Below are positions 1 through 9,580 of a DNA stretch of 64,000 nt, piece by piece (within the stretch, counting starts at the first letter, position 1; the number at the start of each line of letters is the position of its first letter). The position numbers and the translations under genes were made by a program. The DNA comes from Hymenobacter qilianensis (GTDB lineage Bacteria > Bacteroidota > Bacteroidia > Cytophagales > Hymenobacteraceae): NCBI RefSeq assembly GCF_014489555.1, contig NZ_CP060784.1, positions 310,001 to 374,000 of the forward strand. The letters are read 5' to 3'. Below the pieces are notes generated by a model. It was not told the DNA's origin. It ran no database searches and worked only from the letters and a program-made list of their open reading frames with translations.

Positions 1-140
1 GCATCGGCGCCCCGGTTTGCTTCGGCCACCACCCGGATATTGGGTCTGGATTTCAGCAAGGTCTTGACACCCTCTATCACCATCTGGTGATCATCGAGCA
101 CCAAAACAGCAATAAAATCATCGGATACTAGCTCGTTCAT
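1..140 (-). CDS. Response regulator receiver domain, partial (N-terminus)
   Basis: The reverse strand opens with an ATG at 138-140 and stays open to the window edge, giving about 46 residues. The segment VLVLDDHQMVIEGVKTLL is the first strand and helix of a CheY-like receiver; the paired acidic residues (DD) are part of the Mg/phosphate site, and the DDH form is usual in NarL/FixJ (LuxR-type) regulators. The phospho-acceptor Asp and the output domain lie outside the window, so the DNA-binding family is inferred only from the DDHxMV style of the N-terminus. Divergent from the YqcI/YcgG gene. Confidence 0.8.
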   Translation of the reverse strand, partial: MNELVSDDFIAVLVLDDHQMVIEGVKTLLKSRPNIRVVAEANRGAD

Positions 141-544
141 ATGGCGCAAATGGTCGGGCAGACAAACAATCTACGCAGTTGCCACACATAATAGATTGCA
201 ACCTGCCCGGATAAGTTGCCTACAACAGTAGATAGAAATATACGATAAATCTTCTAGTGTAATACTATTCCACGAGCCCCTATACCTCGCCTCAACGGCA
301 CATATCTGGCCTTACTTGGAATAGAAACTGGCAACGTCACTGGTTTTCTAAAGAGCCTAAACCTAGCGAAACTTTACCAAAGAAAAGCCTTTTTCCCCGT
401 CCAAATGGCTTTTTTTATAAAACAAGCGCTACTGTCCTGTTTAACTTTTTCTGTTAAAAACCTCAACCTTTCGAATAAGCTGCTCGTTAACCAAACCCAG
501 GAGTTTAATTATTCCGCTTGTCTTGTTTGACTTAAGTAGTTTAT
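141..544. other. Intergenic region between divergent genes
   Basis: About 400 bases, clearly more AT-rich than the genes around it, with no credible reading frame. It must hold the promoters of the response regulator (leftward) and the YqcI/YcgG gene (rightward). A weak hairpin of the form AAAAGCC...GGCTTTTTTT lies near 386-418. I cannot assign a confident -33/-7 promoter. Confidence 0.5.
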
Positions 545-1237
545 ATGACTGATGCTCAGAGCAATATTATAACATCCGAATACTTTGATTTTATAAATAC
601 CAAAGAATTCCCATGTGTAGCTGCCAAAACCGCCCTTACCTGGAATCAGGTAAAATGCCTGGTGGTTGATCATATGGCTTGCCCTAAAGATGATGCGGCC
701 ATTCTGAAGTTCGTCTACGATTTTGTGGATGAGTACCGGCAGTCGACCAAGCTGTATCACAGTGTAGCAATAATCTTTAAAGGTCCGGAAGACCCGAATG
801 AAGCCCAGTTTGAAGAGTTTCTGTGGCAGCGCCTACAGGCCCTATCCAACCTGGATGCGCAGCGCTACGGCTACGACAAGCGTGTAGTGTCCGATCCTAA
901 CTCTCCCGATTTTAGCTTTAGCCTGAAGGAGGAAGCATTTTTCATCATTGGTTTGCACCCCGGGAGCAGCCGGCTGGCACGACGGTTTAAGTACCCAACT
1001 TTGGTATTTAATGCCCACGCTCAGTTTGAGCAGATCCGGGCAAATAGTCGCTATGATGGCCTGCGCAACACCATCCGCACTCGCGATATGGCTTTTTCCG
1101 GCTCTATCAATCCGATGCTGGAAGATTACGGTCAAGCATCGGAAGTGTATCAATACAGTGGCAAGGTGTACGACCAAGCCTGGAAATGCCCTTTTTTAAG
1201 TCAACATGCAGCAGCTAACCATCATTCCGCCGCGTAG
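545..1237 (+). CDS. YqcI/YcgG family protein
   Basis: A 230-residue protein of unknown molecular function. It matches the YqcI/YcgG family by its overall pattern: an N-terminal FPCVAAKTA segment (about residues 23-31), the central FFIIGLHPGSSRLARRF stretch (about 131-147), LVFNAHAQFEQIR, the RTRDMAFSGSINPMLEDYG block and the closing WKCPF motif that is typical of the family's C-terminus. No signal peptide or membrane segment. The end overlaps the start of the following DUF1989 gene by 32 bases, so the two are probably co-transcribed and translationally coupled. No catalytic role can be claimed from sequence. Confidence 0.85.
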   Translation: MTDAQSNIITSEYFDFINTKEFPCVAAKTALTWNQVKCLVVDHMACPKDDAAILKFVYDFVDEYRQSTKLYHSVAIIFKGPEDPNEAQFEEFLWQRLQALSNLDAQRYGYDKRVVSDPNSPDFSFSLKEEAFFIIGLHPGSSRLARRFKYPTLVFNAHAQFEQIRANSRYDGLRNTIRTRDMAFSGSINPMLEDYGQASEVYQYSGKVYDQAWKCPFLSQHAAANHHSAA

Positions 1238-1796
1238 CGGCACTTCCTTCCTAGTAAAAAAGGGCCAGCATTTGCGAGTGGTCGATATTGAGGGCGAGCA
1301 GGTAGCCGATTTTGTGTGCTATAATTTGGCTGATAAGGCTGAATACCTGTCGTCGGGCCGCACGATTGACTACGCCGAAACCATCTTTCTGACCAAAGGC
1401 CACCCTTTCTACTCCAACCGCAGCAACATCATGTTCGACATGGTGGAGGATACGGTGGGCCGCCACGACTTTTTGCTCACGCCCTGTAGCGCCGATACGT
1501 TTCGCATCATCTACGGGCACCAGCAGCCGCATCGGGGCTGCTTCGGCAACCTGAGTGAGGCACTAGGCCAACATGGCATCAGCCCCGATGCTATTCCCAT
1601 CTGCTTCAATATCTTCATGCACGTGACCGTGGATGGCAATACCGGCAAGGTGGATGTGCTGCCGCCCAAAAGCAAAGCAGGTGATTACGTGGTGCTTGAG
1701 GCGAAAATGGACTTGTTGGTAGGATTAACAGCCTGCTCGGCAGAAATGTCGAACAACTACGCGTTCAAGCCAATCGGCTATCAAATTGAAGACTGA
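1206..1796 (+). CDS. DUF1989 (urea carboxylase-associated family) protein
   Basis: A 196-residue protein of the DUF1989 family, members of which sit beside urea carboxylase or amino-acid catabolic genes in other bacteria. Visible family features are the start IPPRSGTSFLVKKGQHLRVVD, the RTIDYAETIFLTKG segment, HRGCFGNLSEALGQHGI with its His/Cys pair, FNIFMHVTVD, and the C-terminal DLLVGLTACSAEMSNNY block. The conserved His and Cys residues suggest a metal site (inference). The ATG at 1206 lies inside the previous gene, in another frame; no better start exists downstream that keeps the N-terminal domain. No urease or urea carboxylase gene is in the window. Confidence 0.85.
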   Translation: MQQLTIIPPRSGTSFLVKKGQHLRVVDIEGEQVADFVCYNLADKAEYLSSGRTIDYAETIFLTKGHPFYSNRSNIMFDMVEDTVGRHDFLLTPCSADTFRIIYGHQQPHRGCFGNLSEALGQHGISPDAIPICFNIFMHVTVDGNTGKVDVLPPKSKAGDYVVLEAKMDLLVGLTACSAEMSNNYAFKPIGYQIED

Positions 1797-1833
1797 ATTG
1801 GTGGTTCTATCTAGCCAGCCTTACATATAAGAC

Positions 1834-1928
1834 CGTCATGCAGGGCGGTAGCGCAGCATCTCGCGTGCTGATGTGAGGTTACTAATCTTACTAAACACGC
1901 GAGATGCTTCGTGCCTCAGCATGATCGC
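1834..1928. repeat. Dispersed long inverted repeat, copy A
   Basis: Left arm CGTCATGCAGGGCGGTAGCG...CATCTCGCGTG, right arm CACGCGAGATGCTTCG...CAGCATGATCG. The inner stem (ATCTCGCGTG/CACGCGAGAT) is perfect; the outer stem is degraded compared with the other copies. It lies between the stop of the DUF1989 gene and its terminator. Confidence 0.75.
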
Positions 1929-1948
1929 CTTGTTTAAAATAACCACAC

Positions 1949-1984
1949 AAAAAAGCCCCCAGAATTCTTCTGGGGGCTTTTTTT
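1949..1984. terminator. Bidirectional intrinsic terminator
   Basis: AAAAAAGCCCCCAG, loop AATT-C-TT, CTGGGGGCTTTTTTT: a GC-rich stem flanked by A and T runs, so it works in both directions. It serves the convergent DUF1989 and amidohydrolase genes. Confidence 0.9.
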
Positions 1985-1999
1985 GGCAGGTTAAATTAA

Positions 2000-3312
2000 C
2001 TACTTCACTCCTACTGGCATTCCATACTTGCCCCGGAACTTCCGGTTCAGGTACACCTGCTTGTTTTCGGGACTGAAAGCGCGGCCCTCGATATAAGCGT
2101 GAGTGATGTTGTTGGTGCGCATGTCCAGCAGGTCGCCGCTGCTCACGACTAGGGTAGCGCTTTTGCCGTTTTCGAGGCTGCCGAAGTCTTTGTCGATGCC
2201 TAAGATACGGGCAGGGCTCAGCGTGACGGCTGTAATGGCCTGCTCTTGCGTGAGGCCGTGGCCAGCGGCCGTACCGGCAATAAAAGCTAAGTTGCGGGAG
2301 CCGGCCGTTTCCATACTTCCCTCATAATCAAGGCAGAAGCGAATACCGGCCTGCTGCAGCATCGCAGGCAACTTGTAAGGCAGATCGTAGTCGTCGCCGG
2401 GGCGGCGGGGCAGGGCGTGCGTGCGCGACAGAATTACGGCAATGTCGTGCTGCTTCAGGAAGTCCAGCATCATCCAGGCATCGCGGGCACCGATAACGGC
2501 AACTTTCTGCACGCCCAGGCGCTTGGCAAAGCTTACCGCTTCAATGATTTCCTTGCCGTAGTCAGCGTGGATAAACAAGGTCTTGGAGCCATCGAAAATG
2601 CCCCCCAAGGCAGACAGACGCAGGTTTTCGCGCCGGCTAGGGGGCAAATTCTTGTAAGCCGCCGCTTCCGTGAACATGGCTTCCAGCTCGCGCAGCTGCG
2701 TCTGCCGGTCCTTGATGCGCTTTTCCACCGCTTTCTCGTCTTCGGCCGGGTTCAGCTTCAAAATCATCTGCGGCCAGTTCAGGTGCATGCCATCATCGGT
2801 GCGCACGGCGGCATCCTGCCAGTTCCAGGCATCCAGTTGCACAATGCTGCTTTGGCCCGAAAGCATACCGCCGCGAGGCGTCACCTGGGCCAGCAGCACC
2901 CCATTGGTGCGCACCGTCGGGATGATGTCGGAGTCGGTATTGTAGGCGATGATCGAGCGCACATTGGGGTTCATCGTGCCCACTTCCTGCTCGTCCACCG
3001 TTGCCCGAATAGACTCGGTTTCGGTGAGCCCTAGTGTAGTGTTTGGCAAAATCAGACCCGGATAAATTTCCTGGCCTTTCACGTCAACTACCTCGTAGCC
3101 TTCGCGTTGGGTGAAGCCATTTTGGGCCCCAGCATACGTGATGCGGCCTTTATCGAAGGCCACGGCGGCATTGGGCACCACGGTGCCGTTGCCCACGTGC
3201 AAATTGCCCCCACCAGCAAAATGGGCCGACCTTGGGCCGGTGCGGGCATCGGAACCTGAGCCGCCGCTGATACGGCCGTGAGCAGGCTTAAAGAAAGAAG
3301 TATATGCTTCAT
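2000..3312 (-). CDS. Secreted amidohydrolase-like protein (frameshifted)
   Basis: Restored length is 437 residues. A signal peptide (MKHILLSLSLLTAVSAAAQ) starts at 3312. A frame change falls in the C run at 3207-3211: one extra base joins RPILLVG to GNLHVGNGTVVPNAAVAFD, the usual amidohydrolase beta-sandwich start. The body has a TIM-barrel amidohydrolase shape (imidazolonepropionase/DAEH-like) and ends with the ILGIDKDFGSLENGKSATLVV segment typical of the superfamily. The HxH metal motif expected after PGLI is absent (YPGLILPNTTLGL), so a catalytic role is doubtful. It lies 68 bases downstream of the larger amidohydrolase, on the same strand, so the two probably form an operon and a periplasmic pair. 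Confidence 0.8.
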
Positions 3313-3380
3313 GGTTGAGTATTCTATGGATGAGTAAGGCAGTTTGCCACCACAGAGGCGGAGAAAACCGACTTTACTTA

Positions 3381-6300
3381 CTATTTATCAAGTTCTTTCT
3401 CCTCCCCTACCGAATCGCAGTGGAAATGGCCGGTTGCCTTGGTTACGGGCGTTTGGGTGGGCGCGCCACCCTTCTTGGCAGCCAGCATTTTCTGCACGAT
3501 GCGCAGGCGCTCTTTCTCCATTTCCTGACGCATCACTTTGTCTGATTCGATGTCGAAGAGTTGACGGCCATCAACGAAAGTGCGCTCGGCGTGGGCATAA
3601 ATGCTCAAAGGGTGAGCGCTCCACAGCACCACATCGGCGTCCTTGCCTTCCTTTATGCTGCCCATCTTGTTGTCGACGTGGAGCATTTTGGCCGGGTTAA
3701 TCGTGACCAGCTTCATGGCTTCCTCTTCCGACAAACCGCCGTATTTCATCGTTTTGGCGGCTTCCTGGTTGAGGCGGCGGCTCATTTCGGCATCGTCGGA
3801 GTTGATGGCGACGGTCAGGCCGGCGTCGTGCATGATGGCGGCGTTGTAGGGAATGGCGTCGCGCACCTCGTTTTTGTAGCCCCACCAGTCGGCAAAGGTG
3901 CTGGCGGCTGCGCCGTGTGCCTTCATTTTGTCAGCCACTTTGTAGCCTTCCAGAATGTGAGTGAAGGTGTTCACCTTGAAGCCCAGGCGGTCGGCCACGT
4001 TGATAAGCATGTTGATTTCACTCTGCACGTAGCTGTGGCAGGTGATGAAGCGCTTGTTGTTGAGAATTTCCACCAGCGCATCCAGCTCCAGGTCGCGGCG
4101 CGGGGCTTCGGCTTTTTTCTGCTTGCCTTTGCTGAGCTTATTGTAAGCCGCCCACTCCTTTTCGTATTCCTTAGCCCGCGTGAAAGCATCAACAAATACC
4201 TGCTCTACGCCCATGCGCGACTGCGGGAAGCGCAGCACGTTGGCCTCACCCGCGTTCGACTGCTTCACGTTCTCACCCAACGCAAACTTGATAAACCCAT
4301 CAGCGCCGGCCACTTTCAAATCCTCGGGAGTACCGCCCCAGCGAATCTTAATTAGCTGCGACTGGCCCCCGATGGGGTTGGCCGAGCCGTGCAGCAGTTG
4401 AGCCGCAGTCACGCCGCCCGCCAGGTCGCGGTACAGATCTATATCCTCCGGGTCGAGCACATCGCCAATGCGTACTTCCGAGGTAACGGCCTGTGTACCT
4501 TCATTTACGCCACCGATAACGGCAATGTGCGAGTGCTCATCGATAATGCCCGGCGTGAGGTGCTTGCCCGTCCCATCAATTAGGCGGGCATCTTTGGCTG
4601 ATAGGTTCTTGCCTACTTTGGAAATTTTGCCCCCCACCAGCAATACGTCGGTGCCTTCCAGCTTGCCAGCTGCTTCGCTGGTCCACACGGTGGCATTTTT
4701 AATTAATACTGTTTCCTGCTGGGGCATGGCCGCGCGCCCGTAGGCTGCAAACGGATACAGCATAGAACCCAGCTGAATAGGCTCAGGTGCTTTGGCCGAG
4801 TCGCGCTTGGCGGCCTGGCTGGCTACCTCCTGCCGCTTCGCCGACCACTTCACCAAGGTAGCATCGGGCAGCTGGCCATCGCCCTGAAACTGGCGGGTTT
4901 CGGGGGTGAAGTAGCCGCTCAGGCGCACCGAAGCGGCTTTATCTTTAGGCGTCGGATTGTACACGATGGTTGCCAGCTCGCCCTGTACCGAAATTGCCCC
5001 CCGGACGGTGTCTTTCGGCGCCATGGCTATTTTCAGCTCCGGAGCCTCCGGCTTACCTGCCACCCGCATTTGCACGGCCGGGCGGTTGCCTACCTGCAAC
5101 GTGTACACGCCACGGTAGTCGGCGGGCAGGTTGCTAAGCTGGTAGCGCTCTCCCTGCACCCAGTTGTCGAGCAGCACGTTATCCTCGGCAAACAGCCGAT
5201 TCGAGCAAACCAGGAAATTGGCGGTCAGGCCGGGCTTCAGGCTGCCTACTTTGTCCTGGGCCTTAATCAGTTCGGCAGGCGTAGCCGTGAGGGCGCGCAG
5301 GGCCTGCTCCTCGCTCAAACCGTACTGAATGGCCTTGCGCAGATTAGGCAGAAACTTCTTTTTGTCCTTCAGATCGGTGGCTGAAAGTGTAAAAGGTACG
5401 CCAGCCTTCGCCAGTAAAGCCGCGTTGGCGGGGGCCATTTCCCAATGCTTCAAATCTTCCAGCGGAATGCGTGAGGCGTCGTACACGTCGTCCACATTGT
5501 ACGCATCCGGGAAGTTGAGATTAAGAATAAACGGCGCGCCGGTAGCCTTAATGTCGGCGATGCGCTGGTACTCGTCGCCGCGGCCTTTGATGATGAATTG
5601 GGTTCTGAACTCGTCGCCAAGCTTGTCGGCCCGCAGCGCGTTCAGCTTGTCGCTCACCTCAAAAAGCTGGGGCAGGCGGCGCTGTTCCTGAAACGCACGC
5701 AACGACAGATTCTGTTCTTTGGTGGGGTTGCGCTGGTTCCATTCGGCGTCCAGGTAGGTTTGGCGCAGCAGCGCGATGCTGCCCATCAGGGAGCCGGGGT
5801 AGTTCTGGGTGCTGGTGCCTTTGTTAAAGGAAAAGCCCGCGGCGGCCCGATCCGTCAGAATAACTTCGTTTTCGCGGCGGCCGGTGGTGGCCAGCGTTAC
5901 GAGAGCGGCCGTTCCACGCGCAATGCCATCGGGCTGCTGCGTGAGCACGGCTCCGAAGCCCAGCTTACGGTACGCATCGGCTTGTTCTTCATTGATTCTG
6001 AAGTCGCTGGCGGCGTCGGTTTCGGGATGCACGGCTTGGTTCCAGTCGTAGGCACCGCCTTTTTTGCTCTCAAACTGCGGCGGAGGCCGACGACCGGTTC
6101 GCTCGGCGGGCTTTACTTCGGGCAGACCATAGCCAGATGCCAGATCCACGAAGCCCGGATAGATGTATTTGCCTTTCAGATCCTGCACCACGGCGCCGGC
6201 CGGAATCTTCACGTTGGTGCCCACCGCCTCTACCTTGCCATCCCGAATCAGAAGCGTGGCGTCGGTGAGCTTGGTTTTGTAGTCAGTGAAAATGGTGGCG

Positions 6301-6434
6301 TGGGTGAAGGCGTACAGGCCCGGTCGCTGGTCGTACACGCCGTTGCGCGGGAAGGTGCTGGTTTGGGCGTAGGCGCCGAGGCTACTCAGCAGCAGCCCAC
6401 TCACCAGCCCCAATCGGGGAATAGAAGTATGCAT
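3381..6434 (-). CDS. Large secreted two-domain amidohydrolase
   Basis: A 1017-residue protein with a signal peptide (cleavage after AYAQ, about residue 24). Two amidohydrolase units are in tandem. The first (about 40-430) has the superfamily frame (PGFVDLASG, LGSLKPGLTANFLV-like end) but lacks the HxH metal pair. The second (about 575-990) keeps it: TPGIIDEHSHIA gives HxH, then CHSYV, FTHILEG and INSDDAEM supply the further His and Asp ligands, and KMGSIKEGKDADVVLW closes the barrel. So only the second half looks catalytic. The substrate is unknown; family members hydrolyse C-N bonds in imidazolones, peptides or related compounds. First gene of a two-gene operon with the 2000-3312 protein. 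Confidence 0.85.
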   Translation of the reverse strand: MHTSIPRLGLVSGLLLSSLGAYAQTSTFPRNGVYDQRPGLYAFTHATIFTDYKTKLTDATLLIRDGKVEAVGTNVKIPAGAVVQDLKGKYIYPGFVDLASGYGLPEVKPAERTGRRPPPQFESKKGGAYDWNQAVHPETDAASDFRINEEQADAYRKLGFGAVLTQQPDGIARGTAALVTLATTGRRENEVILTDRAAAGFSFNKGTSTQNYPGSLMGSIALLRQTYLDAEWNQRNPTKEQNLSLRAFQEQRRLPQLFEVSDKLNALRADKLGDEFRTQFIIKGRGDEYQRIADIKATGAPFILNLNFPDAYNVDDVYDASRIPLEDLKHWEMAPANAALLAKAGVPFTLSATDLKDKKKFLPNLRKAIQYGLSEEQALRALTATPAELIKAQDKVGSLKPGLTANFLVCSNRLFAEDNVLLDNWVQGERYQLSNLPADYRGVYTLQVGNRPAVQMRVAGKPEAPELKIAMAPKDTVRGAISVQGELATIVYNPTPKDKAASVRLSGYFTPETRQFQGDGQLPDATLVKWSAKRQEVASQAAKRDSAKAPEPIQLGSMLYPFAAYGRAAMPQQETVLIKNATVWTSEAAGKLEGTDVLLVGGKISKVGKNLSAKDARLIDGTGKHLTPGIIDEHSHIAVIGGVNEGTQAVTSEVRIGDVLDPEDIDLYRDLAGGVTAAQLLHGSANPIGGQSQLIKIRWGGTPEDLKVAGADGFIKFALGENVKQSNAGEANVLRFPQSRMGVEQVFVDAFTRAKEYEKEWAAYNKLSKGKQKKAEAPRRDLELDALVEILNNKRFITCHSYVQSEINMLINVADRLGFKVNTFTHILEGYKVADKMKAHGAAASTFADWWGYKNEVRDAIPYNAAIMHDAGLTVAINSDDAEMSRRLNQEAAKTMKYGGLSEEEAMKLVTINPAKMLHVDNKMGSIKEGKDADVVLWSAHPLSIYAHAERTFVDGRQLFDIESDKVMRQEMEKERLRIVQKMLAAKKGGAPTQTPVTKATGHFHCDSVGEEKELDK

Positions 6435-6736
6435 TAAGGGTTTGGGTTGATGGAAGAACGAAAAAGCAGGCAGACCAGCTGCGCAGCTGGCATCGAATCA
6501 AATGTAGAAAATAAGCCCCGTTACCGAACTGTATTTCAAAGTACTAATGCACAGATGATGAGCCCGCGGCCGGCCGGCTTTTACCTTTCTCTGCGGCCTT
6601 CATCGGGGAGCGGCCAATGCCGGCCCGCTTGCCCGATATTCATCCTTGCCTGCTGCGAAACAATGTGCTGACTACCTGAGTACAAGCTTTACTGCTACCT
6701 CAGCACTACGTACCAAGCACTAAGCCCCAAATTCCC
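6435..6736. other. Intergenic region between divergent genes
   Basis: About 300 bases between the leftward amidohydrolase and the rightward DUF2945 gene. A 74-codon open frame at 6447-6671 has no protein-like features and I do not call it. No hairpin or repeat seen. Confidence 0.5.
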
Positions 6737-6958
6737 ATGCGCAAAGGCACCACCGTTACCTGGAAATACGGCACTGGCACAGCCAGCGGCAAAATCGAGG
6801 AAGTTCATAAGGAATCCATCACCAAAAAAATCAAGGGCAGCGACATCACCCGCAACGGCACCGCTGACAACCCGGCTTTCGTGATTGTGCAGGAGAATGG
6901 CGATAAGGTCGTGAAGCTGCAAAGCGAAGTGACGGCCGCCACTGACAAGAAGAAGTAA
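6737..6958 (+). CDS. DUF2945 / hypervirulence-associated Tudor-domain protein
   Basis: A 73-residue soluble protein. The start MRKGTTVTWKYGTGTASGKI and the later KIKGSDITRNGTADNPAFVI, with a Lys-rich C-terminus, match the small DUF2945 (HVA1, Tudor-like SH3 barrel) family, common in bacteria and fungi and of unknown function. Length is normal for the family. It stands alone, followed at once by a strong terminator. Confidence 0.85.
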   Translation: MRKGTTVTWKYGTGTASGKIEEVHKESITKKIKGSDITRNGTADNPAFVIVQENGDKVVKLQSEVTAATDKKK

Positions 6959-6976
6959 CGTAAAGTTGGCTTCCAC

Positions 6977-7012
6977 AAAAAAGCCCCCAGAGAATTTCTG
7001 GGGGCTTTTTTT
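6977..7012. terminator. Bidirectional intrinsic terminator
   Basis: AAAAAAGCCCCCAG, loop, CTGGGGGCTTTTTT between the convergent DUF2945 and permease genes. Confidence 0.9.
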
Positions 7013-7028
7013 ATGCTCAGAATCGATC

Positions 7029-8611
7029 CTACAGGTTGTCCTTGTCGGGCTCGATGAAGGCTTGCTCTTCCATCTCCTTCGGCACTACTACAATGCCTTG
7101 CTGGAGCTTGCTGTTGCGCTGCCCGTAGATGAAATACACAATGATGCCGAGAATCATCCAGCCTAAAGCTACTTTCAGGGTGAATAAGTCGAGGGCGAGA
7201 ATCATACCCAGACACACCACAATACCCATAATCGGTACGAAGGGGAAAACGGGCGACGAGAGCGGCGCACGGAACGGACGATGCTGCGCTGGATCGGAGC
7301 GGCGCATAATCCAAACCCCGCCGATACCAGCACGAAGGCCAGCAGCGTACCAAACGAGGTTAAGTCACCAGCCAAAGAGCCAGGTACGAAGGCGGCAAAA
7401 CCACCCACAAACACCAGCAGCGCCAGGTTAGACTTGTAAGGAGTGCGGAACTTGGGGTGCAGCTCGGAGAAGGCTTTGGGCATTAGGCCATCATTTGCCA
7501 TTGAGAAAAATACCCGACTCTGGCCCATGAGCATTACCAGAATTACCGACGAGAAACCGGCCAGAATAGCCACCGTCACGGCCGTAGCCAGCCAGCCGAA
7601 GCCCGGCATGTGCTGCGCAATAGCGTAGGTTACAGAAGCCTCACCGCCCAGAGCTGGGTCAGCGAATTCGCGCCAGTTAGCAACGCCCGTCAGTACGTGA
7701 CCGAAGAGAATGTAAAGAATGGTACACACGGCCAGCGAGCCCAGGATACCGATTGGCATGTCACGCTTAGGATTCTTGGCTTCCTGAGCGGCAGTACTTA
7801 CGGCATCAAAACCGATGAAAGCGAAGAATACGATGGCTGCGCCACCCAAAACGCCTCCCCAGCCGTGCTTATTCCAGGCTGTGTACTCGCGTACTACGGT
7901 GCCAGCAGCATTTTTCACTGGCTCCGCGTTTTCAGGAATCAGGTAAGGCGTATGGTTGGCGGGATCAATAAACTGCCAGCCAACTGCAATGAAGATCAAC
8001 ACGATAGCCACTTTCACCACCACAATAATGGCGTTGAACATAGCCGACTCTTGGGTGCCTTTAATCAGCAGCAATGACAACGCCACGATAACCAGCAAAG
8101 CCGGCAGGTTGATGATACCGTACTCCGTTACGCCATTTATCACGGCGCTCTCGAAGGGCGAGTGACACATGCTGTAGGGTATACTGGTGCCAAATTCTTC
8201 CAAGAGCTTGTTCAGATACTCGCTCCAGGCAATAGATACGGTGGCCGCGCCCAAGGCGTATTCCATAATCAGGGCCCAGCCGATAATCCAGGCTACAAAC
8301 TCGCCCATGGTGGTGTAGGCGTACGTGTAGGCCGAGCCGGCAATCGGAATCATGGCCGCAAACTCGGCGTAGCACAAGCCCGCGAAGGCGCAACCAATAG
8401 CAGCCACAATAAAGGCCAGCGTAACGCCCGGCCCCGAGGCCTGCGCAGCCGCTGCTGCCGTGCGCACAAATAATCCGGCTCCGATGATGGCCCCGATGCC
8501 CAGCGCCATCAGGTTCAGGGCGCCCAGCGTACGCTTCAGCGTGCCTTCGCCGGAGGTGTTGGCTTCTCCCAGCAACTGAGCCAGGGGTTTTTTGGCGAAA
8601 ATGTTTGCCAT
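7029..8611 (-). CDS. APC-family amino acid permease (frameshifted near C-terminus)
   Basis: Restored length 527 residues. The N-terminal segment LMALGIGAIIGAGLFV (first membrane helix with the GIGxxIGxG substrate loop) and GPGVTLAFIVAAIGCAFAGLCYAEFA are typical of the cationic-amino-acid-transporter branch of the APC superfamily; about 12 hydrophobic helices follow. A frame change lies at the C run 7316-7319: one added base joins LAFVLVSAG to VWIMRRSDPAQHRPF and the last two helices (PIMGIVVCLGMILAL, LGWMILGIIVYFIYG). A proton- or sodium-coupled amino acid uptake role in the inner membrane is inferred from the family; the substrate is not known. Confidence 0.85.
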
Positions 8612-8821
8612 AGAAAAAGAAAAGAGGGGAGGTAGAAGGTGAGAATTGGAGTGAGAAGAGGCAATAGCGGCCTTAAAACAACGGCTGCGTGGCCCGAATA
8701 TAGGCGATATTCCGGTTCAGGTAGCGCACGGAGGCATAATACCTCCTCGCTCCTACCCAATTAAACCATGGGGCGGCATCTGCATCCAAGCAGTAGAATT
8801 TCACCCACAGACTCTCTCCTA

Positions 8822-9244
8822 ATGAAAAAGATGCTCATCCTGCTCGCCGCTTTCACATTAACTGCCGGCGCAGCTTCTGCTCAAACCCAACCTACCAAGC
8901 CTGCCCAAGCCCAAACCCAACGCGGTAAGAAATCGGCGGATCAGCGCACCAAAAAAACGCCCGAGCAGCGCGCCGAAGCACGTGCCGCCAACTTATCCAA
9001 ATCGTTGGGCCTGAATGCCGAACAAACTGAAAAGGTGCGGCAACTGCATCTGACCCATGTCAAGGAAATGGACGCCGTACGGGCCAAGGATATTGAAAAT
9101 CATCAGAAAGGTAAAGCCACCCGCGACCGTCATGAGGCCCAGCTCAAAACTATTCTGACTGCTGACCAATACGCCAAATACGAGCAGCAGCGCACCGAGC
9201 GCATGGCCAATCGCAAAGGAGGCAGAATGAAGGTCCGCGGCTAA
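8822..9244 (+). CDS. Small secreted basic helical protein (DUF4890-like)
   Basis: 140 residues. The ATG at 8822 is preferred over the earlier in-frame ATG at 8768 because it starts a clean signal peptide (MKKMLILLAAFTLTAGAASAQ). The mature part is Lys/Arg/Gln-rich and helical, with KTPEQRAEARAANLSKSLGLNAEQTEKV and a later LKTILTADQYAKYEQQ segment: the LTxEQ-type repeats of small Bacteroidota periplasmic proteins (DUF4890; loosely Spy/CpxP-like). A periplasmic chaperone or metal-binding role is only a guess. Followed by a strong terminator. Confidence 0.75.
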   Translation: MKKMLILLAAFTLTAGAASAQTQPTKPAQAQTQRGKKSADQRTKKTPEQRAEARAANLSKSLGLNAEQTEKVRQLHLTHVKEMDAVRAKDIENHQKGKATRDRHEAQLKTILTADQYAKYEQQRTERMANRKGGRMKVRG

Positions 9245-9261
9245 GCCTGCACCATCGTAGC

Positions 9262-9298
9262 AAAAAAGCCCCCCAGTCAATTGACTGGGGGCTTTTTT
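9262..9298 (+). terminator. Intrinsic terminator
   Basis: CAAAAAAGCCCCCCAGTCAA then TTGACTGGGGGCTTTTTTGT. The left arm has six C and the right five G, an asymmetry that fits the homopolymer undercalling seen across the window. Confidence 0.9.
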
Positions 9299-9406
9299 GT
9301 GTCGGAGCAGAACAGTATCTGAGCAGTGCAATCAGAACGCTGGAAACGAGCCAACATGCTGAATCAGTTAGTATTCAAGCTCATCCGAACAGGATCTTAC
9401 ACTTAA

Positions 9407-9450
9407 TTTAACCAAGCATTCGCTTGACAATCATTTGCTTAGTGGTTAAA
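9407..9450. promoter_or_regulatory. Inverted repeat upstream of the MBL/rhodanese gene
   Basis: Left arm TTTAACCAAGCA, right arm TGCTTAGTGGTTAAA (complement TTTAACCACTAAGCA): two matched blocks, with a 3-base insertion in one arm, about 130-170 bases before the gene. A candidate operator or cruciform in an AT-rich promoter region; no regulator is adjacent. Confidence 0.3.
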
Positions 9451-9580
9451 CTTAGGTTGGTTTTTTACAGTTTCTGTCAGAGAAGACCGCGCCTTCTTAT
9501 ATTTGAAAATGAGCGCCGGCCTAACCGCCGGCCGCATCTCCGCTACGGAGGGCGCCGCCTCGCCACCACAACCTACCACC

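Noticed and set aside
6447..6671. A 74-codon frame between the amidohydrolase and DUF2945 genes
   Set aside because: No conserved features and atypical composition; treated as intergenic.
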